DNA from: Caldilineaceae bacterium
GTDB taxonomy: Bacteria > Chloroflexota > Anaerolineae > Caldilineales > Caldilineaceae
Reading direction: 5' to 3'
DNA: 64,000 nt
Assembly: GCA_022821545.1 (NCBI GenBank)
Contig: JAJEDJ010000050.1
Coordinates: forward strand, 62,001 to 126,000
Under the pieces are notes generated by a model, which had not been told where the DNA came from, ran no database searches, and saw nothing but the letters and a program-made list of their open reading frames with translations. Within the stretch, counting starts at the first letter, position 1; each line of letters opens with the position of its first letter. Shown here in pieces: positions 6,823 through 14,909 of the stretch. The position numbers and the translations under genes are program-made.

Positions 6823-8882
6823 TTATCCGCCGATCTCCCGCTTGACGGTATTGAGGAGTGTGTCGGCCCTCAGGTCGGGCAGGTTGTAACAGACGCCGCC
6901 CATCTGCTCAGCGAGAGCCTGGGCCAGCCCGCGGTCGAAAGCCATGTGCTCCATGTTGATGACGATGGTTCGGACGTCCTCACTGTCGAAGAGGGAGGCC
7001 ATCTTCATCGCCTCTTCCTGGGCGGGCATGCCGGTCATGCTTACATTGCCGGCGCCGTCCGTCAGCAGCATTACGAGCGGACGAAGTTCCGGATCGCGGC
7101 GCTGAGCGTTTTCCACTACCTGCCAAGTCGCTAGAAGACCGCTGCTGAGAGGGGTCTTGCCGCCCACAGGGAGGTCTTGCAGGGCCCGTTCGGCCAGTTC
7201 GACGCTATTGGTCGGCGGCAACACCACGCGAGCCTTGTCGCGTTGGAAGACAACCAGCCCGACCTGATCCCGGCGCTGATAGGCTTCCACCAGCAGGCTG
7301 AAGATCGCGCCTTTCGTGGCCTCCATCCGTTCGCTGGCCGCCATCGACCAGCTTGCGTCCACGACGAAGAGAATGAGGTTCCCGGTGCGGCGGACGCGAA
7401 TCTTACGCTGCAGGTCGGACATTCGCAGCTGCAGCGCCAGGTCGCTCTCGCCACTTTCGTGCCGCTCCTTCTGATAGGGGGCAGCGTTTCGCAAGGTAGC
7501 GTCGAAGGCGACGTCGTCGAACTTGTCTTGGGCAGGACGCGCTTTTATGTAACGACCCCGCTTGCGGTCGGTCCGGCTGTAGGAGCGCTTGCCGGACTTT
7601 TCACGCGTCATTTTATCGAGAGGCGTATCCAATTTTCGGGCTTCAAAAACCTCGCCGACGTCGACCGGCTTCCGGGCCCCCTTCTCGTCTCCGGGTGATG
7701 AACTCTGTTGGGGAGCTGCGTCCGGCTGCGCTACGCCGCCTTCGCCGCTCTCCGGCGAGGAGTCTAGCTCCTCTGAGTCATCACCCTCTTCACTTTTTTT
7801 TCCGTTGTCGCCGCGTCGCCGTCCGCCTCTTCCATCGCTTCTTCGTTTTCCTCGGCTTCGGCGCGGGCCTGGCGCATGTTGGCCTCAAGTTGGTCCGGCT
7901 GGAGGGCGGTATCCTGGAAGGGCTGTTTCTTCATGCGGTGAGGAAGCGCCAGTTCCGCCGACATGAGGATATCCCTGTCCGTAATCGCGTCGCGGCCCTC
8001 GAATGCGGCCTGGGCTCGGGCGGTATTGAGAATGACGAGGTCGGCCCGGTGTCCATCGACGTTGAAGCTGCTGGTGAGAGCGGCAATCGTGTAGAGATCT
8101 GTGTCGGAATAGGTAACGCGGTCGTAGCCGCGGCGGGCCTGGATGATACGTTCACCCAGACCCTTTGCTTCGTCGGCGAAGTCATCGGAGAAACGGTCTG
8201 CGTCCTGTTCGAAACGGGTCCGCCGGCGCAAGATCTCCACGCGGGCCCGGGGTTCGTCGATTCCGACTACGTCTACGGCGTGGGCAAAGCGGTCCAGCAG
8301 TTGGGGGCGCAGGTCGCCTTCTTCCGGATTCATGGAGCCGACGAGTACAAAGCGGGCCGGATGCTGGACGCTGATGCCTTCGCGCTCGACGACATTGACA
8401 CCCATTGCCGCGCTGTCCAGCAGCAGATCGACAACGTGGTCGTCGAGGAGGTTCACCTCGTCAACGTAGAGTATTCCGCGGTTTGCGGCGGCGAGAATGC
8501 CTGGCTCGAAATGACGCTCGCCCTGCCGGATTGCCTTCTCAATGTCCAGCGTGCCGACGACCCGATCTTCGGTCGCGCTGACGGGAAGATCGATGAATGG
8601 CGTGTTTCGCTGTCCGGCCTTCAGCTCTCCGTTGAGGGCGCTTCCTTCGCAGACATGGCAAAGACCGAGGGGATTGTCCAGGTTACAGGCAAAGGGGCAT
8701 CCATCTACCGCTTCTATTGCCGGCAAAAGGGCAGCCAGGCCCCGGGCAGCGGTCGATTTGGCCGTGCCGCGTTCGCCCCTGATCAGCACACCGCCGATCA
8801 GCGGATGGACTGCATTCAGGATCAGCGCTCTCTTCATGCGCTCTTGGCCGACAATCGCAGTGAATGGATAAATGACTTGCAT
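6823..8882 (-). CDS. chlD: chelatase D-type subunit (AAA+ / acidic linker / VWA), made by predicted -1 frameshift
   Basis: Predicted full-length product of about 686 residues, of the Mg-chelatase/cobaltochelatase medium-subunit type. The AAA+ frame stops at 7764, while the VWA frame (first ATG at 7632) runs to 6823. Shifting back one base in the A8 run at 7794-7801 joins them without a stop through KSEEGDDSEELDSSPESG and a Gln/Ser/Pro linker, then LDTPLDKMTREKSG. The VWA domain has an intact MIDAS, DASWS (Asp at about 509 of the fusion), plus MLLTDG. The 2060-base span fits one re-read base. A homopolymer sequencing error would give the same layout, but dual decoding of chlD genes in cobalamin producers is established. 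No chlH or cobN large subunit lies in the window. Confidence 0.72.
7757..7801 (-). promoter_or_regulatory. predicted programmed -1 ribosomal frameshift site
   Basis: In the zero frame the mRNA reads GAA AAA AAA GTG, so A-AAA-AAA forms a classical XXXYYYZ slippery heptamer within an A8 run (plus-strand T8 at 7794-7801). Twenty bases downstream is a perfect hairpin, GAGGAG - CTAGA - CTCCTC (7773-7757 on the mRNA strand), whose loop contains the zero-frame TAG stop. A second small hairpin, CGCCG/CGGCG, follows. A purine-rich GGAAGAGG lies roughly 24 bases upstream, farther than the usual stimulatory spacing. Efficiency cannot be judged from sequence. Confidence 0.65.
7764..8882 (-). CDS. chlI: chelatase I-type AAA+ subunit (zero-frame product of the chelatase gene)
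   Basis: The non-shifted product, 372 residues, is a ChlI/BchI-like AAA+ ATPase. It has YPFTAIVGQERMK at the start, Walker A GERGTAKST at residues 36-44, the cysteine pairs CPFAC (62-66) and LCHVC (74-78) typical of this branch, VVGTLDIEKA, Walker B ILYVDEVNLLDD, the SMNPEEGDLRPQLLDRF sensor block, and HRADLVI. Such ATPases form a hexamer that drives metal insertion by the D and large subunits. The last residues after the A8 run (VKRVMTQRS) are unrelated to the family, as expected for a zero-frame tail. AAAGGAA precedes the ATG at 8882. It could work in cobalamin synthesis; chlorophyll synthesis has no support here. Confidence 0.85.
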   Translation of the reverse strand: MQVIYPFTAIVGQERMKRALILNAVHPLIGGVLIRGERGTAKSTAARGLAALLPAIEAVDGCPFACNLDNPLGLCHVCEGSALNGELKAGQRNTPFIDLPVSATEDRVVGTLDIEKAIRQGERHFEPGILAAANRGILYVDEVNLLDDHVVDLLLDSAAMGVNVVEREGISVQHPARFVLVGSMNPEEGDLRPQLLDRFAHAVDVVGIDEPRARVEILRRRTRFEQDADRFSDDFADEAKGLGERIIQARRGYDRVTYSDTDLYTIAALTSSFNVDGHRADLVILNTARAQAAFEGRDAITDRDILMSAELALPHRMKKQPFQDTALQPDQLEANMRQARAEAEENEEAMEEADGDAATTEKKVKRVMTQRS

Positions 8883-9207
8883 CGTGATCCGTTCCTTTCA
8901 AGGTTCAGGCAGAAGTCGGGATGTCGTGGTTCGTCCGAACGGTGGACGTCGCGCTTGCAACCTGATGTGCCTGTGGCGGTGCAGAGTCGAGCATGAAATA
9001 TGTTGCCTGAAAAGCCGCGATTCGGCCGCAGGGCCGGTTTTGACCTGGCGGAGGAATGTCAGCTTTCAGTCAGGACTATGGCAGGACACCACACACCGTA
9101 TCCGATTTATTATATAACGAGGACAATTTGCAAGACAAACCAAAGCCCCCCGAAACTTTATCATCGCAGATGCGTAGTAGACAATGAGCATCCAAAGGCG
9201 CATAGGA
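8883..9207. other. divergent intergenic region between chelatase and sigma factor genes
   Basis: About 325 bases without a gene. It must hold the promoters of both divergent units. An AT-rich patch, TTATTATATAACG (around 9106-9119), and a short CGGCC-GCAG-GGCCG hairpin followed by GTTTT (9023-9041) are visible. A weak ECF-like candidate lies near 9152-9176. No small ORF looks real. Confidence 0.5.
9152..9176 (+). promoter_or_regulatory. possible ECF-type (autoregulated) promoter
   Basis: GAAAC (9152-9156), 16 bases, then CGTA (9173-9176) loosely resembles the GGAAC / CGTC pattern of ECF sigma promoters, and lies just before the sigma gene. The match is weak and made by eye. Confidence 0.25.
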
Positions 9208-9945
9208 ATGAATGAACAGGAACAAGACTGGTTGGAGCGTGCCAGGGCCGGAGAGCAGCAGGCATTCGGCTTTCTCGTCGAAACATATCAGAGACCGGTC
9301 TTTGCATTAGCATATCGAATGCTCGGCGATCTGTCCGAAGCCGAAGATGCCGCTCAGGAGACCTTCCTGCGCGCATATGCCCGGCTGGACCAGTATGACC
9401 CCGGACGCAAGTTCAGCACCTGGCTGTTTTCGATCGCCAACTACCACTGCATTGACAGGCTGCGAAAACGTCGCGTGCAATTTGTCGGCCTGGACGAGTC
9501 TCCTGTCATATTCACCCTGGAAAGCGAATCAGCCCGGCCGGAAGAAGAGACGTTGGCAGTTGAACAGGCTGAAGAGATGCAGGCCCTCGTCAATCAACTG
9601 GAAACGGAATACCGCACGCCTTTGGTCCTGCGGTATTGGAACGATTGCAGCTATCAGGAAATCGCCGACGTTATGGACATTTCGGTACCTGCTGTCAAAA
9701 GCCGGCTCTTTCGCGCACGCAAGAAACTGGCTGAGTTGTACGAGGCGGCCCAGCAAACGCATCGAGTGGAGGGCGCCAGGGCTTCGGCTGACCTGTCCGG
9801 GCAGATTCAGGCTGGACAGAATGCCCAAACCAACCAACCGGCCGCCCGCTTCCAATCAGCAGGACGGGCTGAGAAGCCGGAGGAAGACTGGACGGCGCAA
9901 ACTGTTCTTTTGCACAGGGCCCTCGTCAGCGGCGCAAGCCTTTAG
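9208..9945 (+). CDS. ECF-family RNA polymerase sigma factor
   Basis: A 245-residue sigma-24-type factor. Region 2 is clear (VETYQRPVFALAYRMLGDLSEAEDAAQETFLRAY, then FSTWLFSIANYHCIDRLRKRR), and region 4 follows (LETEYRTPLVLRYWNDCSYQEIADVM, with VPAVKSRLFRARKKL as recognition helix). About 60 extra residues, Ala/Gln/Pro-rich, follow region 4 and have no assigned role. The start at 9208 is chosen because AAAGG lies nine bases upstream and the protein then opens MNEQEQDWLERA; an ATG at 9184 is in frame too. The anti-sigma gene begins 17 bases downstream, so the pair is likely one operon with the beta-repeat membrane protein. Confidence 0.9.
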   Translation: MNEQEQDWLERARAGEQQAFGFLVETYQRPVFALAYRMLGDLSEAEDAAQETFLRAYARLDQYDPGRKFSTWLFSIANYHCIDRLRKRRVQFVGLDESPVIFTLESESARPEEETLAVEQAEEMQALVNQLETEYRTPLVLRYWNDCSYQEIADVMDISVPAVKSRLFRARKKLAELYEAAQQTHRVEGARASADLSGQIQAGQNAQTNQPAARFQSAGRAEKPEEDWTAQTVLLHRALVSGASL

Positions 9946-9962
9946 GAGTTCAGGAGGCTGAG

Positions 9963-10556
9963 ATGGTGGAAAGGCTTATCAGAGCAGGCATGTCACCCGG
10001 CAAGTCCGCGGGCCACCGCGAGTACTTGATGCTGATGTCGCTGGCTTTGGACGGCATGCTGGACTCGGAAGAGAAAAAGCAACTTGACGGACATCTGGAA
10101 CAGTGCAGCGGGTGCCATGCACAGTGGGTCTTGTGGCAAGCTATCGACGACAGGCTGCGTGCGGCTCCTGTGCCTGTGCCGGCCCCCGGTTTTTCCCGTT
10201 CGGTGGCGCAGCGGCTGGCCCAACGGGAACGCCTGCGCAATCTGCGTATCGGCGTGATGCTTGCCGTATTCACACTGCTTGTCTGGTCGCTGGGCCTGGT
10301 CGGGGTCTGCGTTCTGACCGGTGCGCTCGTCTATACCAACCTGGACCGCTTGGCGGAAACGGGTCTTTTCCTGAATGAGGTATGGGCGGTGGCGGGCGTA
10401 GTCGGGCATTCACTTTGGGAGATAGTCGTCGAAATAACCGCGACGCCGGCCGCGCTGGGCGCCGCGTCGGCCTATCTTGTCATCGCGGTCGCGGCGATTG
10501 CAACATGGTGCATCATCATTCAGCGCACAACCCAGCCGCTCCGTTCCCGGGGTTGA
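9963..10556 (+). CDS. zinc-finger anti-sigma factor, membrane anchored
   Basis: A 197-residue protein with an N-terminal zinc-finger anti-sigma domain: H...HLEQCSGC gives the H-x3-C-x2-C signature around residues 44-51, after LALDGMLDSEEKKQ. Two hydrophobic segments follow (about 98-130 and 165-187), so it sits in the inner membrane with the sigma-binding part in the cytoplasm. A strong AGGAGG precedes the ATG by six bases. By family knowledge it would hold the upstream ECF sigma factor inactive until a membrane or envelope signal releases it. Confidence 0.82.
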   Translation: MVERLIRAGMSPGKSAGHREYLMLMSLALDGMLDSEEKKQLDGHLEQCSGCHAQWVLWQAIDDRLRAAPVPVPAPGFSRSVAQRLAQRERLRNLRIGVMLAVFTLLVWSLGLVGVCVLTGALVYTNLDRLAETGLFLNEVWAVAGVVGHSLWEIVVEITATPAALGAASAYLVIAVAAIATWCIIIQRTTQPLRSRG

Positions 10557-10639
10557 GAGGACTGAAGCAAGGTGGAACAGGCAGGTAGGGGAGCAACAGT
10601 CGGAGTGGCCCCGTCTATTGTGACGAAGAGGATTGCCGC

Positions 10640-11998
10640 ATGAAGTCGTTACGCAGGAAGGGATGCCGGACAACGTTCCTTCTTATCTTCGCGCTTGGCA
10701 CCTTCATATTTCTGTTCACACAGTCAAGACAGGGGCGAAGCGAGCTCAGTGTCAGGCAGGAGCAGCGCAACGTAACCATGTTTGGCGGCGATGTGCGGAT
10801 CGGTGAAGACGAGCGCATCCCGGGAAACCTGCTGGTCGTAGGAGACGACCTGACTCTGGAAGGGCGAATCGGCGGCAATCTCGTTGTTGTCGGCGGCGAC
10901 GCTGACCTGACCGGTCAGGCTACAGTCGGCGGCAATTTCAGCGTGATTGGAGGGGATGCGCACGTTGCGGGATCCTCGGTGATCGGAGGCAATGTTGCCG
11001 CGGTAGGCGGGGACGTTGAACTGGCCGGACACGCTAAAGTCGGCGGCAGTGTCAGAGTTGTCGGCGGGGGCGTCAAGCAAGATCCGACCGTGCTTGTGGG
11101 CGGCGGCGCGAGTGGACTCAACTACACGAATCGCGTCTCTCAACAGAGTCTCAATTCAGCGGCGGCGGCGCCACTTACCGCAACAGGCCCGCCCAAACGG
11201 CCTGATCCACCGATTGCGCAGGTCGTCGATAGTGGAAGACCTGGTGAAAGCGCCCAGGCCCGAGTCGAACTGATTCGCGAGGCAGCGGAGGAGGCGGCAG
11301 ACGCGGCGGCGGAGGCAGCAGAGGAAGCGGCGGAACTGGCGGAAGAGGCGGCAGAAGACTGGGCAGAAGCGGCGGTGGAGGCGGCAGAGGAATGGGAAAG
11401 AGCGTCGCTTGTCCAGGGAGCTTCCGCACGGACGCCCTGGTTCCTTGTTTTTCTCGGTAAGTTGGTACAGGCCTTTTTGTGGACGGTGCTCATCACCGGT
11501 CTTGTCCTGCTGTTTAGCTGGTTGCTCCCCAATCAGGTGAAAGCAGTATCCGAGACCGCGGAAGAGGAGACCGCGCTCAGTTTCGCCACTGGAGCGATCG
11601 GGATTGTGGGGTCGGCTATTCTGACCGCCATCCTGACTATCACCATCTGCTTTGCCTTGCTTGCGTTGCCTCTCCTGGCCCTTCTGGCATTGGTAGTGCT
11701 GTGCGGCTGGACGGTGTCCTGCTACTGGTTGGGCCGCCGCCTGGATGAGCTTGTTGCTGGCCAGGGCGAGCTCCCCTGGAATCCGTTGATTTCGGTGGGT
11801 CTGAGCTCGCTGGTCATCACTGGCGTCACGGCATTTTCCTGGGTGATCTTTCCCTGCCTGGGTTTCATCGTAGGGCTGCTCATCGGCTCCACCGGAACGG
11901 GCGCAGCAGTTGTGCATATTGCCCGGCGATCAGGACGCCTTCCGGGTGGTGTGCTGGGAAGCAGACCGGACGATCCTGAGCCAGACAGAGAAGAGTAG
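10640..11998 (+). CDS. bactofilin-like polymer-forming repeat membrane protein
   Basis: A 452-residue protein with four parts. Residues 1-32 are a signal or anchor helix. Residues about 62-145 contain four to five repeats of roughly 19 residues, each built on GGN-(V/L/F)-x-V-(V/I)-GGD-x-x-(L/V)-x-G, a right-handed beta-helix pattern like bactofilins. Residues about 208-255 are an Ala/Glu-rich helix, almost pure EAAEEA, encoded by a GAGGCGGCG-rich stretch. The last 190 residues carry several hydrophobic helices. It follows the sigma/anti-sigma pair by 83 bases and is a likely regulon member. Function is unknown; an envelope scaffold is a guess from the repeats. Confidence 0.7.
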   Translation: MKSLRRKGCRTTFLLIFALGTFIFLFTQSRQGRSELSVRQEQRNVTMFGGDVRIGEDERIPGNLLVVGDDLTLEGRIGGNLVVVGGDADLTGQATVGGNFSVIGGDAHVAGSSVIGGNVAAVGGDVELAGHAKVGGSVRVVGGGVKQDPTVLVGGGASGLNYTNRVSQQSLNSAAAAPLTATGPPKRPDPPIAQVVDSGRPGESAQARVELIREAAEEAADAAAEAAEEAAELAEEAAEDWAEAAVEAAEEWERASLVQGASARTPWFLVFLGKLVQAFLWTVLITGLVLLFSWLLPNQVKAVSETAEEETALSFATGAIGIVGSAILTAILTITICFALLALPLLALLALVVLCGWTVSCYWLGRRLDELVAGQGELPWNPLISVGLSSLVITGVTAFSWVIFPCLGFIVGLLIGSTGTGAAVVHIARRSGRLPGGVLGSRPDDPEPDREE

Positions 11999-12034
11999 GC
12001 AGGAGAGTTGGGCGCCAGGCGGGAGGGGCGTCGA

Positions 12035-13714
12035 TCAAGCGCGGCTCAGCTTGCGATAGGTGATACGGTGCGGCCGCGAAGCCGCGGGGCCAAGGCGACG
12101 GCTTCTGTCTTCTTCATATTCGCTGTAGTTGCCGGGAAACCAGAACACGTCGCTGTCACCTTCAAAGGCCAGAATATGGGTGGCGACGCGATCCAGGAAC
12201 CAGCGATCGTGTGAGATGACCATTGCTGTACCGGCGAAAGTTTCCAGTGCGTCTTCCAGCGCCCGCAACGTATTGACGTCCAGGTCATTGCTCGGCTCGT
12301 CCAGTAGAATGACATTGGCGCCGGTTTTCAGTAGTTTGGCAAGATGGACCCGATTACGCTCGCCCCCTGACAGCCCACCGACCTTCTTCTGCTGGTCCTG
12401 CCCGCTGAACGTAAAGCGGGCGACGTACGCGCGACTGTTCACCTGTCGGTTGCCCAGTAGCAGCTGCTCATTCCCGCCGCTGATCTCCTCCCAGACGCTT
12501 TTCTCAGAGTCGAGACTGTCGCGACTCTGGTCAACGTAGGCGAGCATAACCGTTTCCCCCTGCTGCACGCGACCCCTGTCAGGCGTTTCCGCGCCGGTCA
12601 GGAGTCGAAACAAGGTCGTTTTGCCGGCTCCGTTGGCGCCAATTATGCCCACGATTGCGCCCGGCGGAATGTCGAGCGTGAGATCCTCGAAGAGCAGGTT
12701 TTCGTTGAATCCTTTTGTCAGAGATTCAGTCCTTATAACCAGGTCGCCCAGGCGGGGGCCGGGCGGAATGTAGATCTCTCTATCCTCGCGCGCCTTTTCG
12801 AACTCCTGGCTGAGGAGATCATTGTAGGCGTTGACGCGCGATTTGCGCTTTGTCTGCTGGGCCTTGGGTGACATGTTCAGCCACTCCAGCTCTCTTTGCA
12901 GCGTTTTCCGGCGGGCGCCCTCCCGCTTCTCCTCCTGAGCAAGGCGCTGTTGCTTTTGTTGCAGCCAGCCTGAGTAGTTGCCCTGCCAGGGTATGCCGTG
13001 CCCGCGATCGAGTTCGAGGATCCAGCCGGCTACGTTATCGAGAAAGTAACGATCATGGGTGACGGCGATGACTGTACCCGCGTACTCCTGAAGGTGGCGC
13101 TCCAGCCAGGCGACGGATTGCGCGTCCAGGTGGTTGGTAGGCTCGTCCAGGAGGAGGATGTCCGGCTTCTTCAGGAGCAGCCTTGTCAGCGCGACACGCC
13201 GCAATTCGCCGCCGGAAAGGATAGCCACGGGCGTTTCCCCGGGAGGACAGCGCAGCGCGTCCATCGCCAATTCCAGGCGGCTGTCCAGGTCCCAGGCGTC
13301 CAGTGCGTCCAGTTTATCCTGCACGGCTCCCTGCCGCTCAATCAGCTTGTCCATCTCATCGGGCGTGAGGTCTTCATTGAAGCGGGCATTGATAGCGTCG
13401 AACTCGGCAAGGGCGTCAACCGCTTCCTGCGCGCCCTCTTCCACAATTTCTCGAACTGTTTTGGATGGGTCGAGAACCGGCTCCTGGGGGAGAAGGCCGC
13501 GTGTATAGCCCTGGGCAAGAACAGTTTCGCCGTCGTACTGATCCTCCTCACCCGCCATTATCCGCAGTAGCGTGGACTTTCCGGCCCCGTTAAGGCCCAG
13601 AACACCGATCTTTGCACCCAGGAAAAACCCCAGGCTTATGTCTCGCAGAACGCGCTGGTTGGGGCCATAGCTCTTGCCAACGCCTACCATCGAGTAGATA
13701 ATCTTGTCGCTCAT
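12035..13714 (-). CDS. ettA: energy-dependent translational throttle protein EttA (ABC-F ATPase)
   Basis: A 559-residue ABC-F protein, the usual EttA length. It has two ABC cassettes: Walker A GLNGAGKS (40-47), signature LSGGELRRVAL and DILLLDEPTNHLD in the first, and GANGAGKTT, LSGGERNRVHLAKLL and VILLDEPSNDLD in the second. The linker between them includes LEWLNMSPKAQQTKRKSRVNAY, a charged P-site tRNA interaction motif characteristic of EttA. No transmembrane domain is present. EttA binds the ribosomal E site and gates the first elongation step according to energy charge. It ends 36 bases from the convergent bactofilin-like gene and diverges from the phosphoesterase gene. Confidence 0.93.
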   Translation of the reverse strand: MSDKIIYSMVGVGKSYGPNQRVLRDISLGFFLGAKIGVLGLNGAGKSTLLRIMAGEEDQYDGETVLAQGYTRGLLPQEPVLDPSKTVREIVEEGAQEAVDALAEFDAINARFNEDLTPDEMDKLIERQGAVQDKLDALDAWDLDSRLELAMDALRCPPGETPVAILSGGELRRVALTRLLLKKPDILLLDEPTNHLDAQSVAWLERHLQEYAGTVIAVTHDRYFLDNVAGWILELDRGHGIPWQGNYSGWLQQKQQRLAQEEKREGARRKTLQRELEWLNMSPKAQQTKRKSRVNAYNDLLSQEFEKAREDREIYIPPGPRLGDLVIRTESLTKGFNENLLFEDLTLDIPPGAIVGIIGANGAGKTTLFRLLTGAETPDRGRVQQGETVMLAYVDQSRDSLDSEKSVWEEISGGNEQLLLGNRQVNSRAYVARFTFSGQDQQKKVGGLSGGERNRVHLAKLLKTGANVILLDEPSNDLDVNTLRALEDALETFAGTAMVISHDRWFLDRVATHILAFEGDSDVFWFPGNYSEYEEDRSRRLGPAASRPHRITYRKLSRA

Positions 13715-13857
13715 CGCGATATTCTTTCCAATTTCGTGTTTGTTCAGCGACCATCAGGCGTTTATCATTGGACCATGAATACCGACTTCGGTCCTGTCCG
13801 CCGGCTCCGGAGAATTCACATTCACTATATAGCCCCTAATGCGAAGGCGCAACAACA

Positions 13858-14646
13858 ATGACCGACATGACCTTTGTGCATCTGTCCGACCTGCACATAT
13901 TGTCCAACGACGAAGACCTGCTCTACGGACGGCGAACAACCGAAAAGCTGCGCGCCGTCATCGATCTGATCCGCAACATGGACGTCAGTCCCGACTTCTT
14001 CATTCTGAGCGGCGACCTCGTAAACGATGGGAAAGAAGCCGAATACAGAACGCTCAACACGGTTTTGGATGAGCTGCGAGAGTTCGGCGCGCCGCTGATT
14101 CTCGGTCTGGGGAATCACGATTGCCGGATAAACTTTCGCCGGATTGTTCTGGGGGAAGACGCCGGGGACGAATCGCAACGCTACTACCATAGCGCCATGT
14201 TCGGCGGGCTGCGAGTGATCATGTTGGACAGCAAGTTGCCGGACGCCGTCTACGGCGATCTGGACGGGCCTCAACTGGCGTGGCTTGCAGAAGAGTTGCG
14301 AAAACCGGCTCCGCTCGGCAATCTGATCGCCGTTCACCACCCGCCCGTTTTCAGCACGGTTGAGCCGCTGAGCGATCACTGCCTGAACAATCCGGATGGA
14401 CTGGCGAAGGCAATTGCCGGCAGCCATGTTCACGCCATTTTGAGCGGGCACATTCATTACTCTCATATCACGTCCTTTCAGGATACGATTTCGATCACCA
14501 CGCCTGCTATCGCGTACATACTCGATCCGGGTTCACAGCAGGAAACCCGCCAAAGAGACGGCTGGGGATTCACGCTTTGTTCGCTGCGCGGCGGGCAACT
14601 CTACGCGAATCCGATTTCCCTGCACGGGCAGCCGGTGCAGGACTGA
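13858..14646 (+). CDS. calcineurin-like metallophosphoesterase (Icc/CpdA type)
   Basis: A 262-residue cytoplasmic phosphoesterase with the full metal-binding set: SDLHIL (DxH), SGDLVND (GDxx), GLGNHD (GNHD), VHHPP and ILSGHIHYSH (GHxH). Length and motif spacing match class III cAMP phosphodiesterases such as CpdA, though activity on cAMP cannot be inferred from motifs alone. Two in-frame ATGs (13858, 13867) are close together; no strong ribosome site separates them. The 143-base divergent region to ettA contains an AT-rich CTATATAG that could serve either direction. Confidence 0.85.
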   Translation: MTDMTFVHLSDLHILSNDEDLLYGRRTTEKLRAVIDLIRNMDVSPDFFILSGDLVNDGKEAEYRTLNTVLDELREFGAPLILGLGNHDCRINFRRIVLGEDAGDESQRYYHSAMFGGLRVIMLDSKLPDAVYGDLDGPQLAWLAEELRKPAPLGNLIAVHHPPVFSTVEPLSDHCLNNPDGLAKAIAGSHVHAILSGHIHYSHITSFQDTISITTPAIAYILDPGSQQETRQRDGWGFTLCSLRGGQLYANPISLHGQPVQD

Positions 14647-14811
14647 ATTGCCCGAACTCCTGGTCAAGGCTCTATATTTCTCCCACGTCGCAGCGTGCCC
14701 TGATCAGACCACCACCTGAACGTAGTGTGCGGCTCACCCTATTGCGGCGGTCATGTCGGGCGCCTGTCAGGTAAGTAACCCAGCCCCGCCCCCCTGCCTT
14801 TCGCGGGCTGC

Positions 14812-14840
14812 TTGCAATCGTGCCGCGGCGAATGTATACT
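14812..14840 (+). promoter_or_regulatory. sigma70-type promoter of the phosphatidyltransferase gene
   Basis: TTGCAA (14812-14817), a 17-base spacer and TATACT (14835-14840) form a near-consensus promoter 70 bases before the start at 14910. Confidence 0.6.
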
Positions 14841-14909
14841 GCTTCACACTGCTTCCGACCTGTCCATACCTGTTCCACCTACCCAAGAGATACTGAGAGA
14901 AATCGATCG

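Noticed and set aside
6823-7632. Independent VWA gene starting at ATG 7632
   Set aside because: No ribosome site precedes 7632, and the coding-like linker continues upstream in the same frame to the A8 run, so the frameshift fusion is preferred.
7695-8996. A 433-codon plus-strand open frame
   Set aside because: It lies opposite the chelatase AAA+ gene, whose Walker and cysteine motifs are complete.
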